DNA from: Microthyrium microscopicum
Lineage: Eukaryota; Ascomycota; Dothideomycetes; Microthyriales; Microthyriaceae
Direction of reading: 5' to 3'
DNA: 64,000 nt
Assembly: GCA_010405405.1 (NCBI GenBank)
Contig: MU004233.1
Span: forward strand, 1,377,122-1,441,121
The notes beneath the pieces were generated by a model. It searched no databases. It saw only the letters and a list, made by a program, of their open reading frames with translations, and was not told where the DNA came from. The position numbers were made by a program, and so were the translations under genes. Shown here in pieces: positions 1 through 11,365 of the stretch. Numbering within the stretch: position 1 is the first letter of the stretch; every line of letters begins with the position of its first letter.

Positions 1-382
1 GCCCCAGGCTCACAGGCTGAGAGAAAATGCAGCTATTCCGAAATAGGCGCTAGCGTCGCACTTCTGGTCTTCTTGGCACTCTTTCCATCAAGCAATTCTA
101 TCTTTTGCAACCACAACTCTCCTCTCCCCATCCAACCATCAACCATCACCAACCCCCATAATAACAGAAGATCAACCCATTCCCTCGAAAAGTCTATACA
201 GTCCATCGCTCATTATATCCACCTTCTGATCAGCTCAGATTTAAAGCTCAAAGCCCTCTGAGTTTCTTCGCAAAGCAGTTGACCGCATCAAGCACCTGCT
301 AGGTCGCGTTGTCGCGCGTTGTTCAGCATCGCTGAGCGTGAACTTTCATTTTTGAAAGCACTAATCAAAGCAGCACTACGCA
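1..382 (+). promoter_or_regulatory. Promoter and 5' leader of HRP1/Nab4 gene
   Basis: No gene is visible. The stretch from about 80 to 250 is rich in C and T and poor in G, as in many fungal core promoters and leaders. It runs directly into the start codon at 383, which has the favourable context CGCAATGGC. The short open frame at 73-261 is low-complexity and unsupported. Confidence 0.4.
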
Positions 383-3132
383 ATGGCCGACGAGGATTTC
401 GAAGATGATCTCTTCGCTGATGTGTAGGTCCATCTTTTTCCGTTTGCAGAGCTCAGTCGCTAACAATATTTTCAGCTATGCCGATGATGCACCACCTGCC
501 CCCGCACAGCCTTCACAGCCTGTTGCCGAACCTTCCCAGACCGCAGTGAATATATCAGCCCCGGTCCAAGTCAAAGAAGAAGAGGCATACGAACCACAAT
601 CAAATGGTTACGACCAAACTGGTGGTTCTGGTTATGATGATGGCACAGGCATGGGCAATAGCGGTGTGAAGATAGAGCAATATCAAGGTCATGATGAACA
701 GGATTATAATGACGATAGTGGCAAAGCTGTCATTAACGAAGACGGGTAAGTTATTTCGCAAAACTTGATATTTTATTCTAGCGGTATTATACACCTTCGT
801 GGGTATTCATTTGCGCGGGACTCGACACTCCAGGACCAGTATTGAGATATATGGGAACACTTGGAGGAAGGGAAAGAGAGACTTCCAGCTATGATCCCAA
901 GTTTCACCATTCATTTAGACTGTTGTTGGGTGACTGTCGAATGTTGTCAGAATGGGCATTCAGAGAGACATGAAAAGACTGCAGCTAAACCACATTCCTT
1001 GCATGGGATTTGTGTAAAGCTATGGCAATGCGGCAGACGGAAGGGCTCGGATGAACTCTTTGAATAATGGATTCGGCATCGGGGATAAGGTGTGGGAAAA
1101 TCTGAACGACGCCATCAAAATATGCTTATGCTTCTTGAGAGAAAGATCGTGGGTGTAACAAAAAGGAAAGGCCAGTCAGACTCTTACAAAACCACCTACC
1201 ACGGTACCATTGGTACCAGAACCTTCATGTCGATATATCCTGATAGTTCAGATCCGATAGTCGTCCTTGTCAGAGATTGCCGGAAGCGATCTGCAGGACA
1301 CAGCTAGCAACCGTCTTGGTAGCAAAATACTTTGGGTTTATCCGAGAAACGATTCTTTTCTTGCTACTACCGCTGCCTTGACAACTGCTGTGGTTATTAA
1401 GGCTTTCCAATGTCGTTTCACGTATTGGCCTTCAGCCATTTGCCTCGTGTGGAATCGAATAGCTTCCACCGAACAAATCAGCTTGCGCACCAATGGTAGT
1501 TGGATGAATTCGAATTCTTGGTGGAGCTTGGGGATACTGCAACTACACAGAACTGAAGGCCTAAATCATTGCTTTGAGTATTGTCCAAACAAAGAGCACC
1601 AAAAAGCAAACATCATCGGATACTTCATGTTCCATTGAATACCTGGAAACCAAACTCACCACCCAGAATACGAACTCTGGAGACCTCGCAATTGAATACC
1701 TGCTCAATGCCTAACATGACCGCCAAATATATATAGATTTAGTGCTAACCATTTCTTTCCGTAGGAAAATGTTCATTGGAGGACTTAATTGGGAAACATC
1801 GGATGGTATGATAGATTCTTATCTGTACTCGATTGATATTCTAATAATCTTTACCAGACTCACTTCGCAGCTACTTCTCTCAGTTTGGTGAGGTCACAGA
1901 ATGTACCGTGATGCGTGATGGAGCTAGTGGTCGCTCACGAGGCTTTGGCTTTCTCACCTTCCGTGACCCAAAGGTCGTCAACACAGTCGTTGTCAAGGAA
2001 CATTTCCTCGACGGCAAGATTGTACGTAGAGATTCTCTGTGTCAGTCACCAAATAACTAACATCGTGTAGATCGATCCAAAACGAGCGATTCCCCGAGAT
2101 CAACAAGAGCGAACAGCCAAGATCTTCGTGGGTGGTGTCAGTCCAGAAGCCTCGGAACAAGACTTTAAGCAATTCTTCATGCAGTTTGGCCATGTCATCG
2201 ATGCTACATTGATGATGGACAAAGATACCGGACGTCCTCGAGGATTCGGCTTCGTCACATTCGACGGCGATGATGCAGTTGATCGCGCTCTATCACAGCC
2301 ACTTGAGATCTATGGCAAAATGATGGAAGTCAAACGTGCCCAACCCCGTAGCGCATTGGCAGCTGAAGAGCAAAAGCCTAAATTCGGCCGACAGCGCGAT
2401 AACCAATTCGGAGCCGGTCGAGGCAACGGCGAATCGTCAGGCAACTTTGACCAGCAAGGCCAAATGGGTGGAGGCGCACCAGGCATGGGAGGTGGCCAAG
2501 CTGGAATATCACCGGCCATGATGGCCAAGTATTGGTTCAACATGCAACAGTATTTTAAGCAAATGCAAACTTCTATGATGGCCGGCTCAATGGGCATGCC
2601 GGGCGGCGGTATGGGTGGCGGGCAGATGAATCCGGCCATGATGCAGCAAATGATGGCCATGGGCGGCGGTGGAGGACAAATGAATCCAGCCATGATGCAG
2701 CAGATGAGCCAAATGGCCCAGCAGCAACAATCCCAACAACAGGCTGGCGGTAGCAACCAAGGCGGGTTTAGTCCACAAAGCCAAGGTAGCAGAGCCAACA
2801 GCCAGGCTAATTTCAATAATGCGGAGCAAGAACAGCAGGGTCAACAGCAGCAATACAACCAGCAAGCCAACTACGGCGGTCAAGGTGGCCCAGCATCGTG
2901 GGATGGCATGTACGACGACGTTCCGCCTCCTAACGGTGGTGGCCAAGGAGGTCGTGGTGGCTATGGACGTGGTGGCTATCGTGGTGGACGACAGCAAGGC
3001 ACGCCTCCAGTTGGGCCGTCTAATGCTCCTATCAACGCTCCGACTGGCCCAAAGAATGCTGGTCGACCGGGCGCCAACTATAGAGGTGGTGGACGTGGTG
3101 CTAATCGTGGATTCCATCCATATTCACGCTAG
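383..3132 (+). CDS. HRP1: HRP1/Nab4-type hnRNP (cleavage factor IB-like), two RRMs
   Basis: Nuclear RNA-binding protein of the yeast Hrp1/Nab4 family, known to bind UA-rich elements in mRNA 3' end formation and to shuttle in mRNA export. The model has five exons: 383-423, 476-745, 1765-1805, 1858-2021 and 2071-3132, giving 525 aa. The N-terminus is acidic and Pro/Gln-rich. RRM1 starts near residue 105 (RNP2 KMFIGGL, RNP1 RGFGFLTF). RRM2 starts near residue 189 (RNP2 KIFVGG, RNP1 RGFGFVTF). The linker with DPKRAIPR is characteristic of the family. The C-terminal half is Gly/Met/Gln/Asn-rich and ends in RGG-type repeats, where Nab4 is arginine-methylated in yeast. Frame and splice motifs agree at all four introns. 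The second intron is 1,019 nt, far longer than every other intron here. Identity is firm; the first-exon boundary is a little less certain. Confidence 0.93.
746..1764 (+). other. Unusually long intron of HRP1 (1,019 nt)
   Basis: The donor GTAAGT at 746 and the acceptor CCGTAG ending at 1764 join GAC-GG to G-AAA-ATG in frame, directly before RRM1. A branch-site-like GCTAAC lies at 1743-1748. Several unrelated open frames lie inside (for example 861-1067 and 1267-1638) but none has a recognisable product. Most introns in this window are 39-87 nt. A nested RNA, a regulated (poison) exon or an old insertion could explain the length; none is demonstrated. Confidence 0.7.
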
Positions 3133-5213
3133 AAGTAGTGACAGGAGGTTTCTTCTACTTGATACACCCAGGCCATTCTTGTTTCCCACAGTCCACACCT
3201 TTATCGGCGGCTCTTGTTCGACCCCAGGAACAACACATTTGAAGGCCCTTCCTCAACTTTGCAGCAATTACTTGGACATCACTACTCACTCTATCGGTAT
3301 GGTATATGAGAAACTCAATCGAGGGGTCGACCAAATAGGTTTATCATGAACACGGCACAGATACAGCGAATCAGACTGACTGGAAGGAATGTGTGGGTTT
3401 TCTTCTGACTTTTTATATTGCATTAAGAAACTAGTATGTAAATTAATCGAGGAGTGTTACCAGTCAATTCAAAGCCTTGTGCACAAACTGAAATTCCCAC
3501 GTATTGACGCCTCAACGCATCAACAAACTCAATACCGGTGCTGTCCAAAGCAGGACACTTAACCCGCCCCTTTATACATTGATAAGTGAATCATAAGCAG
3601 CATCAGCCAATGATCGTTAACAGGGCTAGCTCTCAGCCTTGCAGACATGCAATCCAGGATGGTTATATGCAACTCAACTTACCTTCCAGATCAGCAGAAG
3701 CCCTTCATTGCCTTTCGGAATTGACCAATCCAGCTTTCAGCATGAACATGCGTATATATAATATCAGAGCTATTGCATTGGTGATCTTGAATATGGCTTG
3801 TTACCGTTAGGAAATACTCATTCGTAAGAACGGGTCAAAGTGTTTAGATCACCACCCGCGAGTCAGAAACGCAACATCGTTTCATGATACTTGGCAGATT
3901 GTCTCCAGAAAGAAGTTGACCTTATCACAATTAGGAAGAAGAGGGTCTCATGCTACAATCAAATACATACTGCCCTCCATTTTTAGCCAAACTTGTAGTC
4001 ATCCTAGTGCTGATGGGCTTCATCTGACAGCTCATGTCAGCTCTTGCGTTACCAGGTTAGCTTGCGTTGTCAATGTTTGTAGGTTAGTTTCGACTTGGTA
4101 CCGTGCTCTGATTAGCCGGGTACTGTTTGAAGCTTAACCCAATAGCTGGCCTCTTCCTTGTGGAAGCATCTGAAGCCTGTGACACGCTCAACCTCACCTG
4201 TGCAAATTGCGGGGGCGTTGCTATTAATCAAAAAGGTATCACAAACTACGATAGAGGAAAGTTCTCATCTTTGTTCTAATCTAAGTATGGTCCTAAATAG
4301 GGTAGTTCTTCATAATTGGGTATAGGTCTGTAAGTTGGCCACGCCATCGTCAAATGCACAGTGTCCAGGTTCATAGATCAAACTCTCAAGACTTTCATTG
4401 GTATTGGCAAGATCAACAACCAACCATTCCACGCCCTGTGGTCCGGGGAACCCAAACTGGTCGATCATAGCAAGGTTTACTTCTCTCCGAACGTTCTACT
4501 CATGCACGACACAGCCTCGTCGCTGGCACGAAGCATCAGAACTGAAACTCTGTTTGCCTCCAAGCTCTCACCCTCGTGCCATTGATACTAACTGTTGTCT
4601 CACCGAATCAAGATCCACTACCAGCCCCTATATCGAAGCTTTATATACTCAGCTGTACTCAATCTGCTCAAGGTCATGCTGACAATACGTGGGGCAACCC
4701 CCCATTCTTTGCCTGAAGCATCCCAATTCGACGCGCTGAATGTTCTATGGCAACACTTGGACCTAGTGCCACATACAACGTAGCACTCTCTGCCAGTCTG
4801 TATAAGAACTCCCACAGGGCCCCCTTGAAGTTAAGAGGACAAAAAGACATTGGCCCGTGAACTTTTGTCTCCAACCGCTGCAGCATTCTTTGTCTTCCCT
4901 GCATCTTGTCGTCAGCCTTGTCACTGCGTCCGTATATCTTGATACCACACCCGCACCCTCTTGGAATTTGTTTTTCTATTAAACAAGCTTCTCAATGTCG
5001 ATTCGCAACTTCTTTCTCGTGCTTGCACAGATCTTTGAGCGTCGATTACCCATGAACGGTCTTCTCGCCATCTGCTAAACAGCTTTACCAACAAAACACT
5101 GCAATATATCAGCCCACCTACCACTTGCCTACCACAATACAAAACAATCCTACTGCTCATCATCTCACCATCTAAACAGCCTGTTCCCAAGTCAGCATTA
5201 GCAAATTGCCATC
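3133..5213. other. 2.1-kb intergenic region
   Basis: It contains the 3' end of HRP1 and no recognisable gene. An open frame at about 4343-4582 (plus strand) has coding-like third-position G/C use over some 80 codons. It has no clear start codon, no intron partner and no recognised family, so it is not called as a gene. The last 300 bases (about 4900-5213) are C/T- and CAA-rich, like a fungal 5' leader for the small ORF at 5214. That leader contains an upstream ORF at 4995-5078 (27 codons plus stop). Confidence 0.4.
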
Positions 5214-5357
5214 ATGTTCTGGGGAATCCGCCAATTTTTCAACTCCCCCACCGACTGGCTCCGCGATGCCGTCGACCGCTATCCAATCCGCGTACCTGGC
5301 GTGGAGCTAGAATGGAGTAAGGCGTCTATGATGGATCTCTACGACTTCAAGTTCTGA
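5214..5357 (+). CDS. Possible 47-aa microprotein, unknown function
   Basis: A short ATG-to-TGA frame encodes 47 residues starting MFWGIRQFFNSP and ending LYDFKF. Codon use is strongly G/C-ending (for example CGC, TTC, CTC, GTC, GAC), unlike the flanking DNA. A C/T- and CAA-rich leader precedes it. No signal peptide, membrane segment or known motif is seen; the protein is rich in aromatic residues and mildly amphipathic. An upstream ORF at 4995-5078 lies in the presumed leader. It could also be one exon of a longer gene, but no good downstream exon was found before the convergent zinc transporter gene. I do not recognise a family. Confidence 0.45.
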   Translation: MFWGIRQFFNSPTDWLRDAVDRYPIRVPGVELEWSKASMMDLYDFKF

Positions 5358-5723
5358 CCGCGGACACTAGCCTTACACGATTACGTTGATTCATATGCGT
5401 ACCAATGCCGCTAGCCACATGACTCTCGGGGAAATGACTTGACGGTGTTATGGGATTGATCTGGGACGTCTGCCACGAATGTTTTCTTTTGTATGAGGTG
5501 GATAGCGGGCGATGATAGGAGTTGCTTTATATACCCACGAAATTGTATGACTTGCCTTGCTTGTGTATGACCTTGCTCTTGAAATATAAATCTTCACCCG
5601 TAACACGTGCTTCGTGCAGAATGTTGGCGTCGTGCGCGTGAATAAGAATAATACAGATATGATACAGCTATGCTATGTGTAGTACTCGGTTATATATACA
5701 ATGCAATGAATAGATTCCGTGAA
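5358..5723. other. Convergent 3' intergenic region
   Basis: This lies between the small ORF at 5214 and the convergent end of the zinc transporter. It is A+T-rich, with several AATAAA-like tracts on both strands, consistent with two converging 3' UTRs. No gene is seen. Confidence 0.4.
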
Positions 5724-8710
5724 TTAGGGAGCAGGCGCACTTCCTTTGCGCGGACTGTATGTTTGGCCGCCGCCGCACCAGCAGCGGTCGCCTTCGTGCT
5801 CTACGTGCACTACCATGTCCATTCCGTGGCTGCGTAAGTAGGCGTCTACACGTGTGCGGACTAAATCCATTTCGGCGTTTCGCGTGGCGATTATGTGCAT
5901 GGTGCCGAAGATCCAGGTTGGTTTTGTGGAAGGTGAGGTAGAGGGGAAGGTTGCGGTGTGGTTGTGGGTGTTAGCGTGGCCGTTCTCGCCCTTGTGGTTG
6001 TGGTGGTCGTGCGAGTGGTCGTGGTTGTGAGGGTGAGAATGCTCGTGGTCATGGTCGTGGGAGGGAGACTTCTTATGGCTGTGCTTGTGGCCATGATCGT
6101 GATCGTGAGAATGGGAATGGGAATGATCTTCCGTCTCATTCTCCACGTCCTTGAGCCAAAGACGGACTCCAGAATATCCGATCACATCAACAAGATCGCT
6201 GATGCCTTGGAGCGCGCCACGACATTTATACTCCGCATCGTTGGGCAACGACATGAGCAGTCTCGTGCCGGAGCTTTTGACCAGCGGGAGGGCGGAGAAG
6301 AAAATCAAGATTGCTATTATACAAGAGGCTAACGGATCCCAGCCGTGCCAGCTGCTGTATTTGGTGAGCAGAGTGCTGATTATGACAGCTACAGAGCCGA
6401 GTGCGTCGGCCATGATGTGGAGGAAGATGCCTTCCATGTTTTCGTTATGGTGATGATGCCCGTGGCCCGTATCGGAGGGTTGAGATGCATGGGAGTGGCC
6501 ATTCGCGGTATGTTCGTGTTTAGAGTCGCTGTGGTCATGGCTATTGCCATGCGCATGGCCATTTTCGTGTTCATGCGAGTGGTCGTGGGAATGATCGTGG
6601 GAATGGCCATGATGATGTGCATGACCAAAAGCAGTCAAGCCGACAATGTTGACCAGAAATCCAAGTGTACTGACTATCAAAAGCTCGTTGAGGCGCCGGA
6701 GCTCATATCCTTCTCTGAGACGATGGATGGCGTCAAAGACAATTTCAACACTGACAAGCCTAAATCGAGGTTAGGTGTTGCAATACAAAAGAGTAGTTCA
6801 AGATACATACACCAAGAAAATGCCGTTGGCAAAGCCAGAAAGAGTATCGATTTTGGCATACCCATAGGGAAAGTTCAATGATGGTGGCCATTTGCTCATG
6901 ACGGCAGCTGCAAGACCAACGGCTAAACCGAGACAATCGAACAGCATATGTATGCTATCGGTTAGAAGACCCAGAGATCCGGTCACAAAGCCATAGAAGA
7001 ATTGGACCAGCATGAAAGCCAGGTTCAAACTATGTAATTGTCAGCATCTGCCCGTTCAATTCTACAAATCGTTTTACTCACCATCCAAAGTATGCGATTC
7101 TCCTAGAATCACGCTCGGAAACAATTGTATTTATAACAGATCCAGGAGTTGTATATGTAAGGACATAACCCGTGAATCTTGAATGCTGTGTATTTGAAGG
7201 TGTATGCAAATGAGTTGAGTGGGAGTGCTTGGAGTCGTGAGAATGATCGTGATGTGCCTGGTTCTTTGGAGTGTGGTCTAAGAATGAGCAAGAAAAGGCC
7301 AGGATGACGGCTCCAGTATGAACAAAGAATGATGGATACGATTTGGACCAGAATGATGAGAGGATGAGGACCAAGCAGCTTGTTTTGAGCGCCAAAGAAT
7401 CCTGATGTTGAAAATGGGTGTTTCGCACGCAATATATCAAAGCACAAGCAGAAAAAATCGCTAAATCGACTGACCAAAAAGCGGCACCAGACGGAACGGT
7501 CGAAGAGAAACTGAGAAGATACAAGACAATAGTCAGCAGCGCAGATACATAACCTGCCCAGGCCGTGTGCTCTCGATTATCTGCTGTCGCGAGAAGTGGC
7601 GATGCTGCGTCTATTTGTTTACCCCAAGGTTGATCGGGGCTTGAGAATTTGCGAATTGCCAACAATGAGCTCGGGATCAGTAAAACCGCCGCAAGGAATG
7701 TAGTGTATCCGACTAATGGTGCATACGCTCCACTAAACAAGTGAGCCGCAGCGCTCCCAAGGAATATCAGCCCAGTTGCAACCAGCGTGAGTTGATATCT
7801 CTGGCAGTCCTTTAATATGTTTGATGCCGACTGTTGAAAGATCCAAGTACCCATACCCGTGGAGAGAATGAGAACCATGAGTAAGGATGAGACGAATCCT
7901 CCAAGCAACATAACAGAGAAGAACATGAGCCAGACACCCAATCCTCTTTGTGCCACTGGTATCCAGAATTTGACATCATTTTTCCTCCTTGTTCTTGTTT
8001 TCTGACGGTTGAATCGCGGTCTGCCAGTTTGCTCGGTTCCTATAGACTTTATCCGCCATATAGCAGAAACGCATAGTAGAGTAATAGAACTTGCGACGGA
8101 AGCAAGCCATATAGCCTTGTGGATTTTGTTCGATTCGCTGGTCTCCGCGAGTGGGCTCGAGGTCGAGGAACTGCTCGTATGCGCTTCAAACGATGCTGAT
8201 GCGAATATCCACGGAAGAGGAAGTAGGATACCGGATAGGATCTGCCTGGGGTTGGAAGCACTAATCGATGACATATTAGCATGAATTTGATACCTATTGT
8301 CGCATAACTCACAGCTCCGAATCGGCATGAACATCATTTTGCGATCGAACAGACGAGCCATTTGCTACTTTGTCGTAGTGTCCCGTTGCCGGTCGTCCCA
8401 GATCCGACTCGCCTCGCGGGCGTAAAGAAGGCCTTGCCATGACGGCTGTAGCTGTTGCTTTTATTGCCTGAACCGGATGAAAGTCGCTCACGCCATGGTT
8501 GCTGTGATCTGGAGTCTTGTGCTCCTGGTTCTGATCTGTAATTGGCTCGAAAGGATCAACGTTTGACAGTTTGCGCGAGTCCAGAAGCTCGAAATTCTCG
8601 GTGGCCGGCGGGGTTATAGAGGGATCGGTGAGCGCATAACTAACGGGCCGGTCGCGAGAGGAAAAGGGATCGTCAACGGTGAACAGCCCGGCGTTGAGGG
8701 TGGTAGCCAT
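5724..8710 (-). CDS. MSC2: CDF zinc transporter, Msc2/ZnT5-like
   Basis: Cation-diffusion-facilitator zinc transporter. In yeast, Msc2 acts with Zrg17 to load zinc into the ER and early secretory pathway. The model has four exons (8710-8313, 8260-7082, 7029-6811, 6750-5724), 940 aa. After a soluble N-terminus there are many hydrophobic segments (about residues 135-500), the extra N-terminal membrane region typical of Msc2/ZnT5. The CDF core follows. Its paired zinc-site motifs are visible as DSIHMLFD (His553, Asp557) and FLHIMAD (His710, Asp714). A His/Asp-rich loop of about 60 residues lies between them, and a second His-rich tract of about 70 residues lies in the cytosolic tail. The tail ends with a CWCGGG motif. 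Divergent from ALG1 with a 633-bp shared upstream region. Family assignment is firm; orthology to Msc2 rather than another ZnT is inferred from length and architecture. Confidence 0.9.
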
Positions 8711-9343
8711 TTAATGTGGCGTCGCGAGACAGGGGTTGTAAGGTTGGTGTCGCGATGTCGAAGCTTTAGAGTAATTTCGCCACATATATTGCGACCAAAG
8801 TGATGTCGAAGAATATTTTTGGCATTGTCAGAGAAATTGAAAGGGATATGATGTTTCCTAGAAGCAATGGAGATATACACAAATGGGAGGTGATCAGCTT
8901 TCATGATTTATGGAAGGAGCGATGTCAAGTTCAATCCCCTACCACGTGGGTCTCAGGGGCAGTTGAGCGGCGACTGCCGTTTACATGCATAACTCATATC
9001 CGTACCGTAGCTTGCTCCCATTGACTTCTTCTATAAAGAGTTATACTGGAGTATTCACTAGTTGTGCCCAGAAAACCAAACACTTTTGCGTAATTTGCAG
9101 TTGGTCGGAACACCGTGAAGACAGGCTATTGATTGGAACCATAATTAACGTCCGCCACGCGACTCCCGTCTTTTAACGTGCCATTGTGGCTGAAGACACG
9201 TTTTCTACCTATCTGGCATCTGGCATCTAGCCATCTCACGCACTCAACCTCATCTGCTCCCCAATGGATATCGAGCAAACGGTTCAATAACGCGATGAAA
9301 TCTGGAGCCTGAATTTTGAGGCCTAAAAGAGCTAGGAATCGAC
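8711..9343. promoter_or_regulatory. Shared divergent promoter of MSC2 and ALG1
   Basis: 633 bp separate the two divergent start codons. No gene is seen. The open frames on both strands here are short and overlap the MSC2 5' end. A zinc-responsive or secretory-stress element might be expected, but none could be assigned confidently by eye. Confidence 0.4.
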
Positions 9344-10825
9344 ATGTTCGACACGATGCTGGAAGCCCTGTTGGGCATTGCGCTGTTACTCTCCACTGCA
9401 TTGAGCCTCTTCTTGGTAACTTTGCCATCAAGATACATCGCTCAGAAGAATGTGAAAGAAACATCAAAACAAACTCGACCCAAAACGTCTGTCCAGGTTG
9501 TCGTTCTTGGTGACATAGGACGTAGCCCGCGGATGGAATACCATGCTCTCAGTATTGCAAAGAATGGTGGTCTAGTTGATCTCATCGGTGTATTAGGTTA
9601 GTGATCCAGAAGATGCCAAACTGTTTGATATCTGACTCCTGTAGACTCTGATGTCCATCCACAAATTCTGCAAGAACCTCTCATCAACATCGTCCCCATC
9701 AGCCAGTCTCCATCCTTTCTCCAAACTAATAACACGCTACTTGTACTATTTTTCGCCCCTCTCAAGGCCCTCTGGCAAGCCTTTTCTCTTTACTACGTGC
9801 TTGGCTACAAGTGCGAGCCAGCTCAATGGATGCTTCTCCAAGTATGATATCCTGCTATTAGGTGATTAATATTTAGCTAACCTTTCAAGAATCCCCCTTT
9901 TATCCCAACATTTACGATAGCTTCATTCGTCGCCTTTGTCCGCGGGTCAAGACTTGTACTTGACTGGCATAATTTTGGCTACTCACTCTTTGCACTAAAA
10001 TTCGGGCCCTCACATCCCTTTGTTCGTCTACATCGCTGGTACGAATTTAAAGGTCCTAAATCAGCATATGCACATTTCACAGTGACAAATGTTATGGCCA
10101 AATACCTACAATCAGAAGCAGATATCACAGCGCATCCATTGCATGATCGTCCTCCCATGCATTTTCAACCACTTTCTCCAGAACAAAAAGCTGGGTTTCT
10201 CAGCAAGTTCGATATAACCTCTAAAATTGCTATTGGCAAGAGCAGCAACACAAGAATCCTCGTGAGCTCCACGTCGTGGACCCCGGACGAAGACTTTTCG
10301 ATTCTACTCGATGCTCTAGTAGCATACTCGAGTCGAGCGAAAGCAGACTCATCACTCCCCTCTATCATCGCCATCATCACAGGAAAGGGACCGCAGAAAG
10401 AGCATTATCTTTCAAAGATTGCAGAGCTCAAGAAAACGGACAAACTCAACCGAGTAGAGATCCACACTGCCTGGCTTTCAATAGAAGATTATGCTCTACT
10501 ACTTGGATCAGCAGACCTGGGCGTTTCGCTTCACATGTCATCTTCTGGGCTAGACTTACCAATGAAAGTAGTAGACATGTTTGGCACTGGGTTGCCTGTC
10601 GTCGGCTGGAGTGACTTTGAGGCCTGGAGCGAGCTAGTTCAAGAAGGAGTGAACGGTAAAGGATTTCAGGATGCTCAAGGGCTTGAGAAGCTTTTGGTTG
10701 GACTGTTCTCTGACGACGGGCGGCAGTTGGAGAAGCTAAAGGCGGGCGCCATGAAGGAGTGCGACAGACGGTGGGATAATGAGTGGAATAGCGTCGCGGG
10801 ACGAGTATTTGGCGTTGTAGATTAG
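9344..10825 (+). CDS. ALG1: ALG1, chitobiosyldiphosphodolichol beta-mannosyltransferase
   Basis: Adds the first mannose to GlcNAc2-PP-dolichol on the cytosolic face of the ER, an early step of N-glycan precursor assembly. Three exons (9344-9596, 9645-9841, 9890-10825) give 461 aa, close to the yeast length of 449. An N-terminal hydrophobic anchor (about residues 8-26) is followed by VVVLGDIGRSPRMEYHAL, the family's N-terminal signature. Further landmarks are LDWHNFGYSL, ITGKGPQKEHY, and the C-terminal nucleotide-sugar site region with SADLGVSLHMSSSGLDLPMK and DMFGTGLPV. Both introns are in frame with canonical sites. Starts 633 bp from the divergent zinc transporter. Confidence 0.95.
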
Positions 10826-10894
10826 TATATATCTCACATATACCATGATTGCGCTGATACAGTCTTGGAGATGCTTCGATTTTTGTATCGTTAT
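10826..10894. other. 3' region of ALG1 next to a decayed gene
   Basis: A 69-bp gap between the ALG1 stop and the truncated end of the alpha/beta-hydrolase relic. It probably holds the ALG1 3' UTR. The relic therefore lacks any room for its missing C-terminal part. Confidence 0.4.
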
Positions 10895-11179
10895 TCATTT
10901 CACTTGCAAAGGATCTTGCACGAGGTTCGCTGCATCTGGCTTTGAGGATTTGCCGGATCCTAGGCGATCCAACGCGAGTGTATAGTAGCCTTCCTGAACA
11001 GCCTTATGGATCCAGAAGATGTCCGTATGTTTCGAAGCAGTTGGGTTGTGTAATGCGGACCAGTATGTGTGATATAGGTGCTGCCGTGTACAAAGAACTG
11101 AAGCTTTGCCTTCTTTGATGCTTCGAGCGGAGTGCAAGACTGGCCATAGATTTCAGTCTCCAGAAATGTTTTGTTAGGC
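10895..11179 (-). pseudogene. Truncated alpha/beta-hydrolase relic
   Basis: The minus strand carries a recognisable piece of the fungal alpha/beta-hydrolase family. One frame reads EIYGQSCTP and then KLQFFVHGSTY, the oxyanion region with HG. The adjacent frame continues TYWSALHNP, then FWIHKAVQEGYYTLALDRLG, KSSKPD and VQDPLQV. Such proteins normally continue for about 200 more residues, including the GHSxG nucleophile motif, but here the frame stops just after PLQVK and ALG1 begins. The reading frame changes once within the piece, so it is a host-gene relic rather than a working enzyme. An intron acceptor-like TAGTAG lies just upstream. Confidence 0.6.
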
Positions 11180-11365
11180 TACTAATTGGCTAAGGAAGGC
11201 AATCAAACCATCGGAAGTGGTGTAGTTGACGTGTATATCATTTGTTAATCTGCTTGGAGCCACTGCTGTAGTATACTAGTATTCCAAGAAATCAAAGCAC
11301 TTTGGGCTGGAAGAGCTGACATGCACGAAATGACAGGACAACGAGCTAAATATCAACAAACGTAC

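Noticed and set aside
2310-3117. Long minus-strand frames across the HRP1 C-terminus
   Set aside because: Complement of Gly/Gln/Met-rich repeats; composition bias explains the lack of stops.
5958-6881. Plus-strand frames rich in Val/Met opposite the zinc transporter
   Set aside because: Antisense of His/Asp-rich codons; no independent support.
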